Assembly: GCF_004332155.1 (NCBI RefSeq)
Contig: NZ_SJDV01000005.1
Coordinates: 236,581 to 300,580, forward strand
Direction of reading: 5' to 3'
DNA from: Gramella sp. KN1008
GTDB taxonomy: Bacteria; Bacteroidota; Bacteroidia; Flavobacteriales; Flavobacteriaceae
DNA: 64,000 nucleotides
The translations under genes and the position numbers were made by a program. Below the pieces are notes generated by a model. It made no database searches. It worked only from the letters and a program-made list of their open reading frames with translations, and was not told the DNA's origin. Position 1 is the first letter of the stretch; the number at the start of each line of letters is the position of its first letter. This document shows, piece by piece, positions 8,418 to 17,797 of the stretch.

Positions 8418-9428
8418 TATGATATTTACTTCAGGTTCCAGGCGGATGTCAAATTTCTCATGAACCTCTTCTCTTATCTTTTCAGCCAGAGCCCAGATTT
8501 CCTGCCCTGTGGCTTCACCATAGTTAACAAGTACAAGCGCCTGGTTGCGATGCACTCCGGCGTCGCCTTCACGATAACCTTTTAAGCCGGCTTTTTCTAT
8601 AAGCCATCCTGCGGGAACCTTGATCAATTCATCAGAAACATGATAAGAGGGTACACCTGGATATTCTTGCTTGATCTTTTCAAATTGTTCTGCTGAAATA
8701 AGAGGATTCTTAAAGAAACTTCCACTATTCCCAAGGTGTTTAGGGTCGGGCAATTTAGACTGTCTTATCGCGATTACTGCGTCTGAAATATCTTTTATGG
8801 TTGGAGACTGGATTTTCCTGCTTTCGAGTTCTGTTCTTATTGAACCATATTCCGTATGCAGTGAATGATCCCTTTTTGTTAGCCTGAAATTAACGGCAGT
8901 TATTATATACTGGCCTTTCAGTTGATTCTTGAAGATCGAATTTCGGTATCCAAATTCACATTCTGCCAGATTGAATTCACGCTCCTCCAAGGTCTGGATG
9001 TTCATGGTATGACAACTCACAAAAGAATCCTTCAGCTCTACACCATAAGCCCCGATATTCTGAATTGGTGCCGTACCCACATTTCCAGGAATTAGGGACA
9101 GGTTCTCAAGCCCACCATAATCCTGTTCCAGCGTCCACATTACAAAATTGTGCCAGTTCTCTCCGGCGGCAGCCCTAACCAGTACATCATCTTCGGTTTT
9201 AGAAATAATCTCTTTTCCCTTTATCCCGATATGAACCACGGTTTTATGAATATCACCGGTTAAGAGCATATTACTTCCCCCGCCCAGAATGAATAATTCC
9301 GACGCATAGGTCTTACGAAGGATAACTCGCAGGTCTTCCAGATTCCTAACAGAAATAAATCTGTCAGCTTTTACATCAATGCCAAAGCTATTGTAGTTTT
9401 TAAGAGAAAAATCTTGCGATATCTGCAT
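8415..9428 (-). CDS. murB: UDP-N-acetylenolpyruvoylglucosamine reductase MurB
   Basis: MurB reduces UDP-GlcNAc-enolpyruvate to UDP-MurNAc using FAD and NADPH, the second committed step of peptidoglycan synthesis. The FAD-binding GGGSN is at 49-53, followed by SLIPGNVGTAPIQNIGAYG, and GNSGSFFKNP carries the catalytic serine. At 337 aa it is the long, E. coli-like form. The ATG overlaps the stop codon of the upstream aminotransferase gene (TAATG), so translation is coupled. Confidence 0.96.
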   Translation of the reverse strand: MQISQDFSLKNYNSFGIDVKADRFISVRNLEDLRVILRKTYASELFILGGGSNMLLTGDIHKTVVHIGIKGKEIISKTEDDVLVRAAAGENWHNFVMWTLEQDYGGLENLSLIPGNVGTAPIQNIGAYGVELKDSFVSCHTMNIQTLEEREFNLAECEFGYRNSIFKNQLKGQYIITAVNFRLTKRDHSLHTEYGSIRTELESRKIQSPTIKDISDAVIAIRQSKLPDPKHLGNSGSFFKNPLISAEQFEKIKQEYPGVPSYHVSDELIKVPAGWLIEKAGLKGYREGDAGVHRNQALVLVNYGEATGQEIWALAEKIREEVHEKFDIRLEPEVNII

Positions 9429-10624
9429 TAATTCAGTGACTTATATTCTTTAAGAGCCTTGTCCAGTATATTGATGGAGCGCTCAAGATTTTCCTTTTTT
9501 AATACATAGGCTATTCGTACCTGATTCTTTCCAGTGTTCGGAGTTGAATAGAAACCGGCCGCAGGCGCTACCATAACCGTTTCGTTATTGTCCTCAAAGC
9601 TTTCAAGAAGCCATCGGGCAAAATCATCGGCATCTTCAATAGGAAGCTCCGCTATACAATAAAATGCTCCTTTTGGTTTGGCTACCCTTACTCCTTCTAT
9701 CTTTTCAAGGCCATCAACAAGAAGGTTCCTTCTATAGGTGTATTGTTCTATAACTTCATCAAAGTATTCCTGGGGAGTATCCAGGGCTGCTTCACTGGCA
9801 ATTTGAGCAAAAGTTGGGGGGCTAAGTCTTGCCTGGGCAAATTTCATGGCAGTGGCGATCACTTCTTTGTTCTTGGATACCAAACATCCAATTCTTGCTC
9901 CGCACATACTGTATCGTTTGGATACAGAGTCTATCATAATAGCGTTTTCAGATAACTCCGGAATACTCATAATGGAATGGTGCTGAGCCCCTTCGTATGC
10001 AAATTCTCTGTACACTTCATCTGAAACTATAAAAAGGTCATGTTTCAGGGCCAGATCGGCCAGCTGCTTAACTTCTTCCCGGGTATAAAGGTATCCGGTG
10101 GGATTACCGGGATTACATATGAGAATCGCTTTTGTTTTCTCTGTGATAAGCTTTTCAAATTCTGAAATAGGGGGGAGGGCGAAACCATCCTCTATACTTG
10201 CCTGTATAGGTCTTATTTTAACTCCCGATGCGGTTGCAAAGCCGTTATAATTTGCATAAAACGGTTCAGGAATTATTACCTCATCTCCGGGATCGGTAAT
10301 GCTTCCCATTGCAAAAAGCAATGCTTCTGAACCACCCGTAGTAATGATGATATCTTCTTTCTCTACCGGTAAGGCCGTTTTCTGGTAATACCCCGAGAGT
10401 TTTTCGCGATAAGTATCAAATCCTGCTGAATGGCTATAAGAAAGCACTTCTATATTATGATTTCTTACCGCATCCAAAGCTGCTTGCGGAGTTTTTATAT
10501 CTGGCTGACCGATGTTCAACTGATAAATTTTTCGTCCTTTTTTCACTGCAGCTTCAGCGAAAGGAACAAGTTTTCTTATAGGGGATTCGGGCATCTCCTG
10601 GCCCTTAATTGAAATTTTAGGCAT
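9428..10624 (-). CDS. Pyridoxal-phosphate aminotransferase, class I/II
   Basis: This 398-aa fold-type I aminotransferase starts MPKISIKGQEMPESPIRKL at the ATG of 10624; the frame also has a GTG one codon earlier. Visible motifs are NIGQPDIKTP, TTGGSEALL (cofactor phosphate), NPGNPTG, VSDEVYREF (Asp202 contacts the pyridine N) and SVSKRYSMCGARIG with the Schiff-base Lys236. The substrate, probably aspartate or a related amino acid, cannot be set from sequence alone. It is translationally coupled to murB; the pairing may be incidental. Confidence 0.92.
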   Translation of the reverse strand: MPKISIKGQEMPESPIRKLVPFAEAAVKKGRKIYQLNIGQPDIKTPQAALDAVRNHNIEVLSYSHSAGFDTYREKLSGYYQKTALPVEKEDIIITTGGSEALLFAMGSITDPGDEVIIPEPFYANYNGFATASGVKIRPIQASIEDGFALPPISEFEKLITEKTKAILICNPGNPTGYLYTREEVKQLADLALKHDLFIVSDEVYREFAYEGAQHHSIMSIPELSENAIMIDSVSKRYSMCGARIGCLVSKNKEVIATAMKFAQARLSPPTFAQIASEAALDTPQEYFDEVIEQYTYRRNLLVDGLEKIEGVRVAKPKGAFYCIAELPIEDADDFARWLLESFEDNNETVMVAPAAGFYSTPNTGKNQVRIAYVLKKENLERSINILDKALKEYKSLN

Positions 10625-10721
10625 CACATTTTATTTACGCAGTGCAAAATTGCAAAATTAAAGCATTAATCAATAATTATAGCCGGGGAATTATCCTTGA
10701 TTTTTCGTAATTTAACGTAAG

Positions 10722-12071
10722 ATGACCTTATTTAAAAACATATCAGTCCGGACGATAATCATTGTTTTTTCAATTGTTTTTTCACCGGTTTTCTCACAAA
10801 ATGATTTTACCATAGAAAATGCCAAAGGAGAATTCAAGCAAAAGTTTGAACTTGTTAATGATTTAGTGATAATTCCTGTTGAAGTGAACGGTCAGGAATT
10901 ATCGTTCTTGCTGGATACTGGAGTGAATTCTACAATTCTGTTCAGTTTTCCTTCTGAAGACTCTCTGCGGGTAAACAACCCCGTCACGGTATATTTGAAA
11001 GGAATGGGTGTTGGGAAACCTCTTAGAGCTCTTAAGAGCAATCATAACACTATAAAAGTTGGAGAAGCTACAAGTAAAGATCATAGTATCTACATAATCG
11101 AAGGAGATCTTTTTAGTATTTCAAACCGTCTTGGTTTCCCATTGAATGGAATATTGGGCTATGATTTTTTTAAAGATTTTGTGGTTGAGTTCAATTATAA
11201 AAGAAAATTCATGCGGGTATTCAATAAAGATGAATATGAGTATGATCGTTGCAGAAAATGTGTGGAGTTACCCTTGAAGTTTTATAAAAATAAACCTTAT
11301 ATAAATGCACAGGTCTCCATTGAAGGAGAATCACCCCGCCAGGTAGACCTGCTGGTAGATAGTGGTTCGGGAGATGCATTATGGTTATTTAGTGACGAGG
11401 AAAAGGGTATCTATCTGCCAGAGCGATCTTTTGAGGATTTTCTTGGTTTTGGGATAAGCGGAAGTGTTTATGGTCACAGAAGCAGAATTAAAATGATTTC
11501 ATTGGACAAATATGAACTTGAGGATGTAACGGTTAGCTATCCTGATAGTCTTTCACTGGAATCGGTCACTTCTTTGGAGGAACGTGATGGAAGCCTTGGG
11601 GCCCAGGTTCTGAAGCGCTTTCATTCGGTTTTCGATTATAGTGGCAAAACCCTTAGGTTAAAGCCTAATAGTGATTTTAATGATCCTTTTGAATATAATA
11701 TGAGTGGGGTTGTTATAAAGCACAACGGTTACCAAATTGTGAGAAACGCACCGGCAGCAAATTCGTTTCAGATTGAGGATGAAGATCCTGCTCAGGAAGG
11801 CACACGGGTCTATCAAACCACGCGACAGGTGATCTATAGTCTGGAGCCAAATTATGAAATAGCCGAAATAAGACCCGATTCCCCGGCCGAAGTATCCGGT
11901 TTAATGGTGGGAGATGAAATAGTGCGACTTAATGGTAAGCCGGCCTATAAGTATAGTCTTCAAAAGATTTTCGAAATATTTTCCTCCAAAGAGGGAAAAA
12001 GAATAAGGATGGAGGTTCTTAGGGAAGGGGAAACACTGGAAATAGAGTTCAGATTGGAACGAATCCTGTAA
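10722..12071 (+). CDS. Exported retropepsin-like aspartyl protease with PDZ domain
   Basis: The 449-aa product has a signal peptide (residues 1-25, ending VFSQ). It then has two aspartyl-protease-type half domains: LLDTGVNST with D65-T-G, and LLVDSGSGDAL with D213-S-G. A C-terminal PDZ domain (about 365-440) contains SPAEVSGLMVGDEIVRLNG. This is the common Bacteroidota secreted PDZ/aspartyl protease-like family, of unknown physiological substrate. Whether it is catalytically active is open, since many members have not been tested. It is transcribed alone and followed by a strong terminator. Confidence 0.88.
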   Translation: MTLFKNISVRTIIIVFSIVFSPVFSQNDFTIENAKGEFKQKFELVNDLVIIPVEVNGQELSFLLDTGVNSTILFSFPSEDSLRVNNPVTVYLKGMGVGKPLRALKSNHNTIKVGEATSKDHSIYIIEGDLFSISNRLGFPLNGILGYDFFKDFVVEFNYKRKFMRVFNKDEYEYDRCRKCVELPLKFYKNKPYINAQVSIEGESPRQVDLLVDSGSGDALWLFSDEEKGIYLPERSFEDFLGFGISGSVYGHRSRIKMISLDKYELEDVTVSYPDSLSLESVTSLEERDGSLGAQVLKRFHSVFDYSGKTLRLKPNSDFNDPFEYNMSGVVIKHNGYQIVRNAPAANSFQIEDEDPAQEGTRVYQTTRQVIYSLEPNYEIAEIRPDSPAEVSGLMVGDEIVRLNGKPAYKYSLQKIFEIFSSKEGKRIRMEVLREGETLEIEFRLERIL

Positions 12072-12073
12072 TA

Positions 12074-12106
12074 AAAAAAGCCTTCCAGTGCTGGAAGGCT
12101 TTTGTA
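12074..12106 (+). terminator. Intrinsic terminator, bidirectional
   Basis: AAAAGCCTTCCAG (12076-12088) pairs with CTGGAAGGCTTTT (12091-12103). It sits between the convergent PDZ protease and DUF1573 genes. Confidence 0.88.
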
Positions 12107-12123
12107 ATAAGATATTGTGGATA

Positions 12124-12513
12124 TTAACTATCGTCAGATTCGTCTATTACAGTACCTTTTATCTTTAAGGCTTTTACCGGTTCTTCAGAATTTGAATAAA
12201 CGGTAACCGTCTTTCTGATAGGACCTACCCGTTTAGTATCGTATTTAACCTCAATCTCGCCTGTTTCACCTGGCAATATCGGTTCTTCAGGCTTCTTTGG
12301 TACGGTACATCCACAACTTGATTTAACGTCTTCTATCACAAGAGGAGCGTTCCCTGTATTCTTGAATTCGAATACCCTTACACCATCACTGCCTTTCTTA
12401 ATTTCACCATAATCTATGGTTTCAGATTTAAATTCCATTTTTGCTTTATTCTGGGCCTGTGCCACAGCAAGGCCTGCAAATAGGAATATTGTGATCACAA
12501 CTAGTTTTTTCAT
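12124..12513 (-). CDS. DUF1573 secreted protein
   Basis: I place the start at the ATG of 12513 because a candidate promoter lies at 12538-12569, between it and the longer in-frame ATG at 12561. The 129-aa product then begins with a clean signal peptide (MKKLVVITIFLFAGLAVAQAQ). The rest is one DUF1573 immunoglobulin-like domain (about 25-120) with FEFKNTGNAPLVI and the SCGCTVP motif. These small periplasmic or outer-membrane proteins are abundant in Bacteroidota. Their function is unknown. Confidence 0.9.
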   Translation of the reverse strand: MKKLVVITIFLFAGLAVAQAQNKAKMEFKSETIDYGEIKKGSDGVRVFEFKNTGNAPLVIEDVKSSCGCTVPKKPEEPILPGETGEIEVKYDTKRVGPIRKTVTVYSNSEEPVKALKIKGTVIDESDDS

Positions 12514-12537
12514 AATTTCAATTTTTAAGCGGAAAAG

Positions 12538-12569
12538 TAAAGATAAGCTGAAATACTCCAATTCTCAAA
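12538..12569 (-). promoter_or_regulatory. Candidate promoter for the DUF1573 gene
   Basis: The minus strand has TTTG (12566-12569), a 20-bp spacer and TATCTTTA (12538-12545), one mismatch from TAnnTTTG. It lies 24 bp before the ATG at 12513. Confidence 0.55.
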
Positions 12570-12612
12570 ATTTTAATCATTTCAGCAGCTTTCATAATCC
12601 TCTATTAATATT

Positions 12613-12620
12613 TACTTTTG
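12613..12620 (+). promoter_or_regulatory. Candidate -7 element for valS
   Basis: TACTTTTG matches TAnnTTTG exactly. It overlaps the upstream in-frame ATG at 12618, which rules that codon out as the start and supports 12648. Confidence 0.6.
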
Positions 12621-12647
12621 CCATTATTTCAAAAATCAGACCAAGAG

Positions 12648-15278
12648 ATGGCAATTGCTGCACAATACAATGCGAAAAGAGTAGAAGATAAGTGGTACGG
12701 CTACTGGATGAAAAACAATTATTTTCATTCTGAAGTCGATGAGAGAGAGCCATACACGATAGTGATCCCCCCGCCTAATGTTACAGGTGTCCTGCATATG
12801 GGGCATATGCTGAATAATACCATTCAGGATGTCCTGGTTAGAAGGGCCCGGCTAAAAGGCTATAATGCCTGTTGGGTGCCCGGGACAGATCATGCGTCTA
12901 TTGCTACAGAAGCTAAAGTGGTTGCCAAACTTAAGAATGAAGGTATTGATAAAAAAGACCTAAGCCGCGATGAATTTCTACAGCATGCTTGGGACTGGAC
13001 CCATAAGCATGGTGGAATAATTCTTCAACAGCTGAAAAAGCTGGGAGCTTCATGTGACTGGGAACGTACCAAGTTTACCATGGATGAAGATATGTCGGCT
13101 TCCGTTATTAAGGTCTTTGTGGATCTTTACGAAAAAGGGCTCATCTACCGAGGTTATCGTATGGTGAACTGGGACCCACAGGCAAAGACAACTTTGTCTG
13201 ATGAGGAGGTGATATATGAGGAAAGAAACGGTAAGCTTTATTATCTCAAATATAAGATTGAAGGAAGCGATGAATTTCTGACCATTGCAACCACCCGACC
13301 TGAAACTATACTGGGAGATACCGCCATCTGTATAAACCCGAATGATGAGAGATTTCAGCATTTAAAGGGTAAAAAAGCCATAGTGCCAATATGTAACCGT
13401 ACCATTCCGATCATTGAAGATGAATATGTGGATATGGAATTTGGTACCGGGTGTCTTAAAGTAACTCCTGCTCATGATGAGAATGATAAGAATCTTGGAG
13501 ATAAGCATAATCTGGACGTGGTGGATATTTTTAATGATGATGCTACATTAAATCACTACGGTCTTCACTATGAAGGTAAAGATCGTTTCGTGGTGCGTGC
13601 CGAAATTGTCGAAGAGCTGGAATTGTCCGGTTTTCTGGCCAAGGTTGAAGATCATGTGAATAAAGTAGGAACCAGTGAACGAACAGGAGCGGTTATAGAA
13701 CCCAAATTGAGTGATCAATGGTTTCTTAAAATGAAGGAACTGGCTAAGCCGGCTCTTGATGCAGTGCTGGGTGATGATATAAACCTGGTTCCCGACAAGT
13801 TCCTGAATACTTACCGTCACTGGATGGAAAATGTGAGAGACTGGAATATCTCTCGTCAGTTATGGTGGGGGCATCAGATACCAGCTTACTACTATGGAGA
13901 AGGCAAAAACGACTTTGTAGTGGCCGAAACCTCACAGGAGGCTCTGGAGAAAGCCAGAAAGGCTTCAGGAAATGAAAGCCTGGAAGCTACAGATCTGACT
14001 CAGGATAAAGATGCTTTAGATACATGGTTTTCATCCTGGTTGTGGCCTATGAGTGTTTTTAATGGTATTCTGGAGCCGGAGAATGAAGAGATAAAATATT
14101 ATTATCCTACGAACGATCTTGTAACTGCTCCCGAGATACTTTTCTTCTGGGTGGCCAGAATGATCATGGCAGGATATGAATATCGCGGGGAAAAGCCTTT
14201 TAAGAATGTCTACCTTACCGGAATAGTAAGGGATAAGCAAAGGCGTAAAATGTCTAAATCCCTTGGTAATTCGCCCGATCCGCTTGGGCTTATAGAGCAG
14301 TATGGAGCCGATGGCGTTAGAGTAGGGATGTTGCTGAGTTCTCCCGCTGGAAATGACTTGATGTTCGATGAAGACCTTTGTAAACAGGGAAGCGCTTTTT
14401 CAAATAAGATATGGAATGCATTCCGTCTGGTAAAAGGCTGGGATGTGGACGAAGATATAGCGCAGCCGGAAACGGCCAGAATAGCTGTCGAATGGTATAG
14501 CTCCAGGTTTCAGAATACTTTGAGAGAAATTGAGGATCATTATTCAAAATACAGAATTAGTGATGCATTGATGGCCACTTATAAGCTGGTTTGGGATGAC
14601 TACTGCAGCTGGTTCCTTGAAATGGTAAAACCAGGCTACGGTGAACCGATAGATGTAAAAACCTACAAGGCTGTTATCGCAATACTGGAAGATAATCTGA
14701 AAATCCTTCATCCTTTCATGCCGTTTGTAACCGAGGAGATCTGGCAGGAAATTACAGAGCGTACACCTGAAGAGGCATTGATAATTGCGAAATGGCCGGA
14801 AGAGAAAAGCTTTGATGAAACTATAATCAAGGAATTCGCTCATGCAGCTGAGGTTATCGCCGGGGTTAGAAAGATCAGAAAGGACAAGAATATTTCTTTT
14901 AAAAATGAGATAGACCTAAGCGTTTTAAATAATGAGAATACTTCTAAAACCTTTGATCCGGTAATCTCTAAAATGGGAAATATTCCAAATCTGGAATATG
15001 TTACCGGTTCAGTAGACGGGGCTTTATCCTTTAGGGTAAGATCCAATGAATACTTTATCCCGATCGTTGGCGCTATAGATGTGGAGGCCGAAAAGAAAAA
15101 GATTGAAGAAGAACTCAGTTATACTGAAGGATTTCTTAAGTCAGTGGAAAAGAAACTTTCCAACGAGAGATTCGTCAATAACGCTCCTGAGAAGGTGGTA
15201 GCGATTGAAAAAGCCAAAAAAGCCGATGCCGAAGCGAAGATCGAAGCATTGAAAGCAAGCTTAAAAAATCTGAATTAA
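12648..15278 (+). CDS. valS: Valine--tRNA ligase
   Basis: This class I aminoacyl-tRNA synthetase charges tRNA-Val. From the ATG at 12648 it is 876 aa, a normal length. The HIGH-type motif is HMGH (50-53, in [13 protein letters not shown]) and the KMSKS loop is at 534-538. The CP1 editing domain lies between, with [15 protein letters not shown]-terminal coiled coil (about 810-876, rich in Lys/Glu) is typical of ValRS. The start was chosen over the ATG at 12618 because that codon sits inside the promoter element. It is transcribed alone and followed by a terminator. Confidence 0.97.
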   Translation: MAIAAQYNAKRVEDKWYGYWMKNNYFHSEVDEREPYTIVIPPPNVTGVLHMGHMLNNTIQDVLVRRARLKGYNACWVPGTDHASIATEAKVVAKLKNEGIDKKDLSRDEFLQHAWDWTHKHGGIILQQLKKLGASCDWERTKFTMDEDMSASVIKVFVDLYEKGLIYRGYRMVNWDPQAKTTLSDEEVIYEERNGKLYYLKYKIEGSDEFLTIATTRPETILGDTAICINPNDERFQHLKGKKAIVPICNRTIPIIEDEYVDMEFGTGCLKVTPAHDENDKNLGDKHNLDVVDIFNDDATLNHYGLHYEGKDRFVVRAEIVEELELSGFLAKVEDHVNKVGTSERTGAVIEPKLSDQWFLKMKELAKPALDAVLGDDINLVPDKFLNTYRHWMENVRDWNISRQLWWGHQIPAYYYGEGKNDFVVAETSQEALEKARKASGNESLEATDLTQDKDALDTWFSSWLWPMSVFNGILEPENEEIKYYYPTNDLVTAPEILFFWVARMIMAGYEYRGEKPFKNVYLTGIVRDKQRRKMSKSLGNSPDPLGLIEQYGADGVRVGMLLSSPAGNDLMFDEDLCKQGSAFSNKIWNAFRLVKGWDVDEDIAQPETARIAVEWYSSRFQNTLREIEDHYSKYRISDALMATYKLVWDDYCSWFLEMVKPGYGEPIDVKTYKAVIAILEDNLKILHPFMPFVTEEIWQEITERTPEEALIIAKWPEEKSFDETIIKEFAHAAEVIAGVRKIRKDKNISFKNEIDLSVLNNENTSKTFDPVISKMGNIPNLEYVTGSVDGALSFRVRSNEYFIPIVGAIDVEAEKKKIEEELSYTEGFLKSVEKKLSNERFVNNAPEKVVAIEKAKKADAEAKIEALKASLKNLN

Positions 15279-15300
15279 TCAATTCAGATGTTATAGAAAT

Positions 15301-15331
15301 AAAAAGGAGGACTAGATGTCCTCCTTTTTTT
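15301..15331 (+). terminator. Intrinsic terminator after valS, bidirectional
   Basis: AAAAAGGAGGAC (15301-15312) pairs with GTCCTCCTTTTT (15318-15329), then more T. It lies between valS and the convergent acyl-CoA-binding protein gene. Confidence 0.9.
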
Positions 15332-15352
15332 ATCTGTAATTTTTTATTTTTT

Positions 15353-15628
15353 CTATTCCGGAATTGTTCCAATATGAAGTTCTACGAGCTCAATATATTT
15401 TTGGCGGGCTTCTTCCTTACTTAGATCCTTCACCTGGACAAGCGCATTCACTTTGAAAGCACTTCTTAGATCTCCACGATTGGTTGTGGGGATATAAAAG
15501 CCATTTTTTTCTGTAGCTCTCTTGTAAAGTGCATAAAAATGCAGAAGTACATCAGGAGGAAACTGCTGATCTGTACTACTGGCCATTTGATAAGCCTTTA
15601 GAAATTTTGTATTTTCTTCTGCCATCAT
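15353..15628 (-). CDS. Acyl-CoA-binding protein
   Basis: The 91-aa product is a stand-alone ACBP, a four-helix bundle that binds medium and long acyl-CoA esters in the cytoplasm. Visible ACBP features are FPPDVLLHFYALYKRATEKNG in the helix 2 region and a KV..LV....EEARQKYIELV C-terminal helix. Two adjacent Met codons (15628 and 15625) are possible starts. It follows psd by 6 bp, so it is the last gene of the rsfS-ftsH-LUD-cdsA-psd cluster, consistent with a role in supplying acyl groups for phospholipid synthesis (inference). Confidence 0.88.
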   Translation of the reverse strand: MMAEENTKFLKAYQMASSTDQQFPPDVLLHFYALYKRATEKNGFYIPTTNRGDLRSAFKVNALVQVKDLSKEEARQKYIELVELHIGTIPE

Positions 15629-15634
15629 AAGCGT

Positions 15635-16291
15635 TTATGAAGCAACATCAGCAATTACGCTAACACCACCCTTTACCTTTTCATTCAATCCAACTCTTAT
15701 CTTAGTTCCCAAAGGAACGAAAACGTCAACACGGCTTCCAAATTTTATGAATCCGCTATCACTTCCCTGAGCCACTTCAGCATCTACCTCTGCATAATTT
15801 ACTATCCTCTTTGCCATAGCTCCGGCAATTTGCCTGTAGAGTATCTCCCCGGCAACTTCATTCTTAACCACCACCGTGGTCCTTTCATTCTCTTCACTGG
15901 ACTTTGGATGCCACGCTACCAGGAATTTCCCCGGATGATACTTACTGTAGGTAACCTTACCACCCACAGGATGGCGGGTAACATGCACATTTATTGGAGA
16001 CATGAAAATGGATATCTGAAGGCGGTTATCCTTGAAATATTCTTTTTCATATACTTCTTCAATCGCTACTACCTTTCCATCTACCGGCGCAATAATATGT
16101 TCATTATTGTGCTTTGTAACTCTTTTCGGATTTCTGAAAAACTGAAGTATCAGAATGAAAAAAACGATAGAAGCCAGTAGAATGGCAAATTTTATCCAGT
16201 ATATATTAATTAAACTGTAAGTGATGATATTTATTGCGATCAGGATGATCGCAGTAATGGTCATTATTTTGTATCCTTCCTTATGAAACAT
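15635..16291 (-). CDS. psd: Phosphatidylserine decarboxylase-related protein
   Basis: This 218-aa, short-form PS decarboxylase makes phosphatidylethanolamine. Two membrane helices (about 8-50) lead to the catalytic part with IIAPVDGKVV and MSPINVHVTRHPVGG. The FGSRVDVF segment is the predicted self-cleavage site: Gly185-Ser186 would give the pyruvoyl group. The start overlaps the end of cdsA by 11 bp, so the two phospholipid genes are coupled. The reading frame is complete. Confidence 0.94.
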   Translation of the reverse strand: MFHKEGYKIMTITAIILIAINIITYSLINIYWIKFAILLASIVFFILILQFFRNPKRVTKHNNEHIIAPVDGKVVAIEEVYEKEYFKDNRLQISIFMSPINVHVTRHPVGGKVTYSKYHPGKFLVAWHPKSSEENERTTVVVKNEVAGEILYRQIAGAMAKRIVNYAEVDAEVAQGSDSGFIKFGSRVDVFVPLGTKIRVGLNEKVKGGVSVIADVAS

Positions 16292-17084
16292 AGTTCAATA
16301 TATATAAATAAGCATAAATAAACGGACTTGCAAAGATAATACTATCCAGCCTGTCAAACAATCCGCCGTGCCCGGGCATAAGTTTTCCGCTATCTTTTAC
16401 GCCTGCCTGGCGCTTAAATTTAGACTGAATGAGATCGCCAAGCGTACCAAATAAACTCATGATTATTGCCAGTCCCAGCCATACTTCCGCATATAAGAAA
16501 TGCGTATAATGCCAGAAAAGATAACCCATGATACATGTAAACACCAGGCCTCCTGCAAACCCTTCTACGGTTTTATTTGGAGAGATCTTTTCATAAAGTT
16601 TTGTCTTACCAAAATTCTTACCTACGAGGTAGGCAAAAGTATCGTTGGTCCATATCAGAAAAAAGATTCCGATTACCAGATTCGGCTTGAAGGTGCCCTG
16701 AATAGTAGGAATCAGGGTGAGGAATATGGTAGAAGAGATCAAATAGAAAATTATTATGATATATTTTTTCTTCTCAAAAACCGGAATTTTCTTGACAACC
16801 AGCAAATCTTTCACCAAAAACAGGTTGACGAATATCGTTATGAATAATAATAGAATTGTGGCGTCCTGGTTGAACTTTAAAAAACTAAACAGGTAGAATA
16901 ATATAGCCTGTAAAAAGTAAAGCGCGTAGCTTTTAAGTCGCAGCAACTTCTGCATTTCAATCAGACAAACCAGACTCAAAATGTAGAAAAGCAGAATGAA
17001 AATCAGCTCGGAAGAGAGAATTGAGGCAACTAATATAGATGTATACAACAATCCCGATACAGCACGTATTATGGTTTCCCTCAT
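16281..17084 (-). CDS. cdsA: Phosphatidate cytidylyltransferase CdsA
   Basis: This 267-aa polytopic inner-membrane enzyme makes CDP-diacylglycerol from phosphatidate and CTP. At least seven hydrophobic segments are seen, and the family signature near the C-terminus is present (KRQAGVKDSGKLMPGHGG, then LFDRLDSI). It precedes psd with an 11-bp overlap and follows the LUD-domain gene by 3 bp. Together with psd it supplies the route to phosphatidylethanolamine, although no phosphatidylserine synthase gene is visible here. Confidence 0.95.
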   Translation of the reverse strand: MRETIIRAVSGLLYTSILVASILSSELIFILLFYILSLVCLIEMQKLLRLKSYALYFLQAILFYLFSFLKFNQDATILLLFITIFVNLFLVKDLLVVKKIPVFEKKKYIIIIFYLISSTIFLTLIPTIQGTFKPNLVIGIFFLIWTNDTFAYLVGKNFGKTKLYEKISPNKTVEGFAGGLVFTCIMGYLFWHYTHFLYAEVWLGLAIIMSLFGTLGDLIQSKFKRQAGVKDSGKLMPGHGGLFDRLDSIIFASPFIYAYLYILNYVS

Positions 17085-17087
17085 AAA

Positions 17088-17699
17088 TTACAGATCTTCC
17101 AGTAGGAGCAAATATAAGTTTTTTGTACTACTTCCGTAACTCATGAAATCACCCTCTTTTTGAGTCTCAAAATTTTTAATGGTGGTGATATTGGAAGGGA
17201 TTTGCTGTTTATTCTTGAATTTGATTCCTCTAAGGCCTTCGCCAATGGTATCTATCAACTGGCTGGTAGAGGAGAGGATTACGAAGTTTGCAGGAAGGTC
17301 ATGCAGCTTACGCTCTTTTATCTGATTTGATGAAATTAGAATGGAACCATCGTTCGCAACCAGAAATTCGCAGGTAGAGAGGAAGAAATCTGCACTTGCC
17401 GAGGTATTGAACTTCAGGTTGTATGAATTGAACTTGCTTTTTAACTTATCATCAAAACAGCAGCATTGCTTTTCATACCAGTCGTTCTCCATCAAAATAT
17501 TATCGAATGCGTCCTGTATTTCCGCATCATCTATGCAATACAGAAATTTGCCCCCGTTATTCTTAAAGTTCATCATAAAGCGCTCATCGGTAGGTAGTTT
17601 TACCTCCGGCATGTACTTTCCTCTCTCAGCAGTCTCAGGTATATCCTGATCCTGATCTGATTTGGGTTTTGGATTGAGAAACCTCTTGAATAGATTCAT
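17088..17699 (-). CDS. LUD-domain (LutC/YkgG-like) protein
   Basis: The 203-aa product fits the LUD domain: ADFFLSTCEFLVANDGSILISS and LPANFVILSSTSQLIDTI are the recognisable core. The LutB and LutA partners of the lactate-utilisation complex are absent nearby, so a role in lactate oxidation is not supported. In many Bacteroidota such a gene sits beside ftsH, and its role there is unknown. It lies 3 bp from cdsA and 98 bp from ftsH. A terminator and a new promoter element fill the ftsH side. Confidence 0.8.
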   Translation of the reverse strand: MNLFKRFLNPKPKSDQDQDIPETAERGKYMPEVKLPTDERFMMNFKNNGGKFLYCIDDAEIQDAFDNILMENDWYEKQCCCFDDKLKSKFNSYNLKFNTSASADFFLSTCEFLVANDGSILISSNQIKERKLHDLPANFVILSSTSQLIDTIGEGLRGIKFKNKQQIPSNITTIKNFETQKEGDFMSYGSSTKNLYLLLLEDL

Positions 17700-17733
17700 A
17701 GAGTTTTGGGTATGGTTCCTACAGTCATTTTAC

Positions 17734-17741
17734 CAAAGTTA
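17734..17741 (-). promoter_or_regulatory. Candidate -7 element for LUD-cdsA-psd-ACBP
   Basis: The minus strand reads TAACTTTG, an exact TAnnTTTG match, 34 bp before the LUD start. It begins where the T run of the ftsH terminator ends, so termination and re-initiation are back to back. Confidence 0.5.
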
Positions 17742-17781
17742 AAAAATCTCAAATTAACCTTTGTTGAATTTGAGATTTTTT
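17741..17781 (-). terminator. Terminator after ftsH
   Basis: On the minus strand AAAAAATCTCAAATT pairs with AATTTGAGATTTTTT: 15-bp arms at 17767-17781 and 17741-17755, with an 11-nt loop and a T run within the 3' arm. Confidence 0.8.
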
Positions 17782-17797
17782 ACTTGGAACTTCTACA

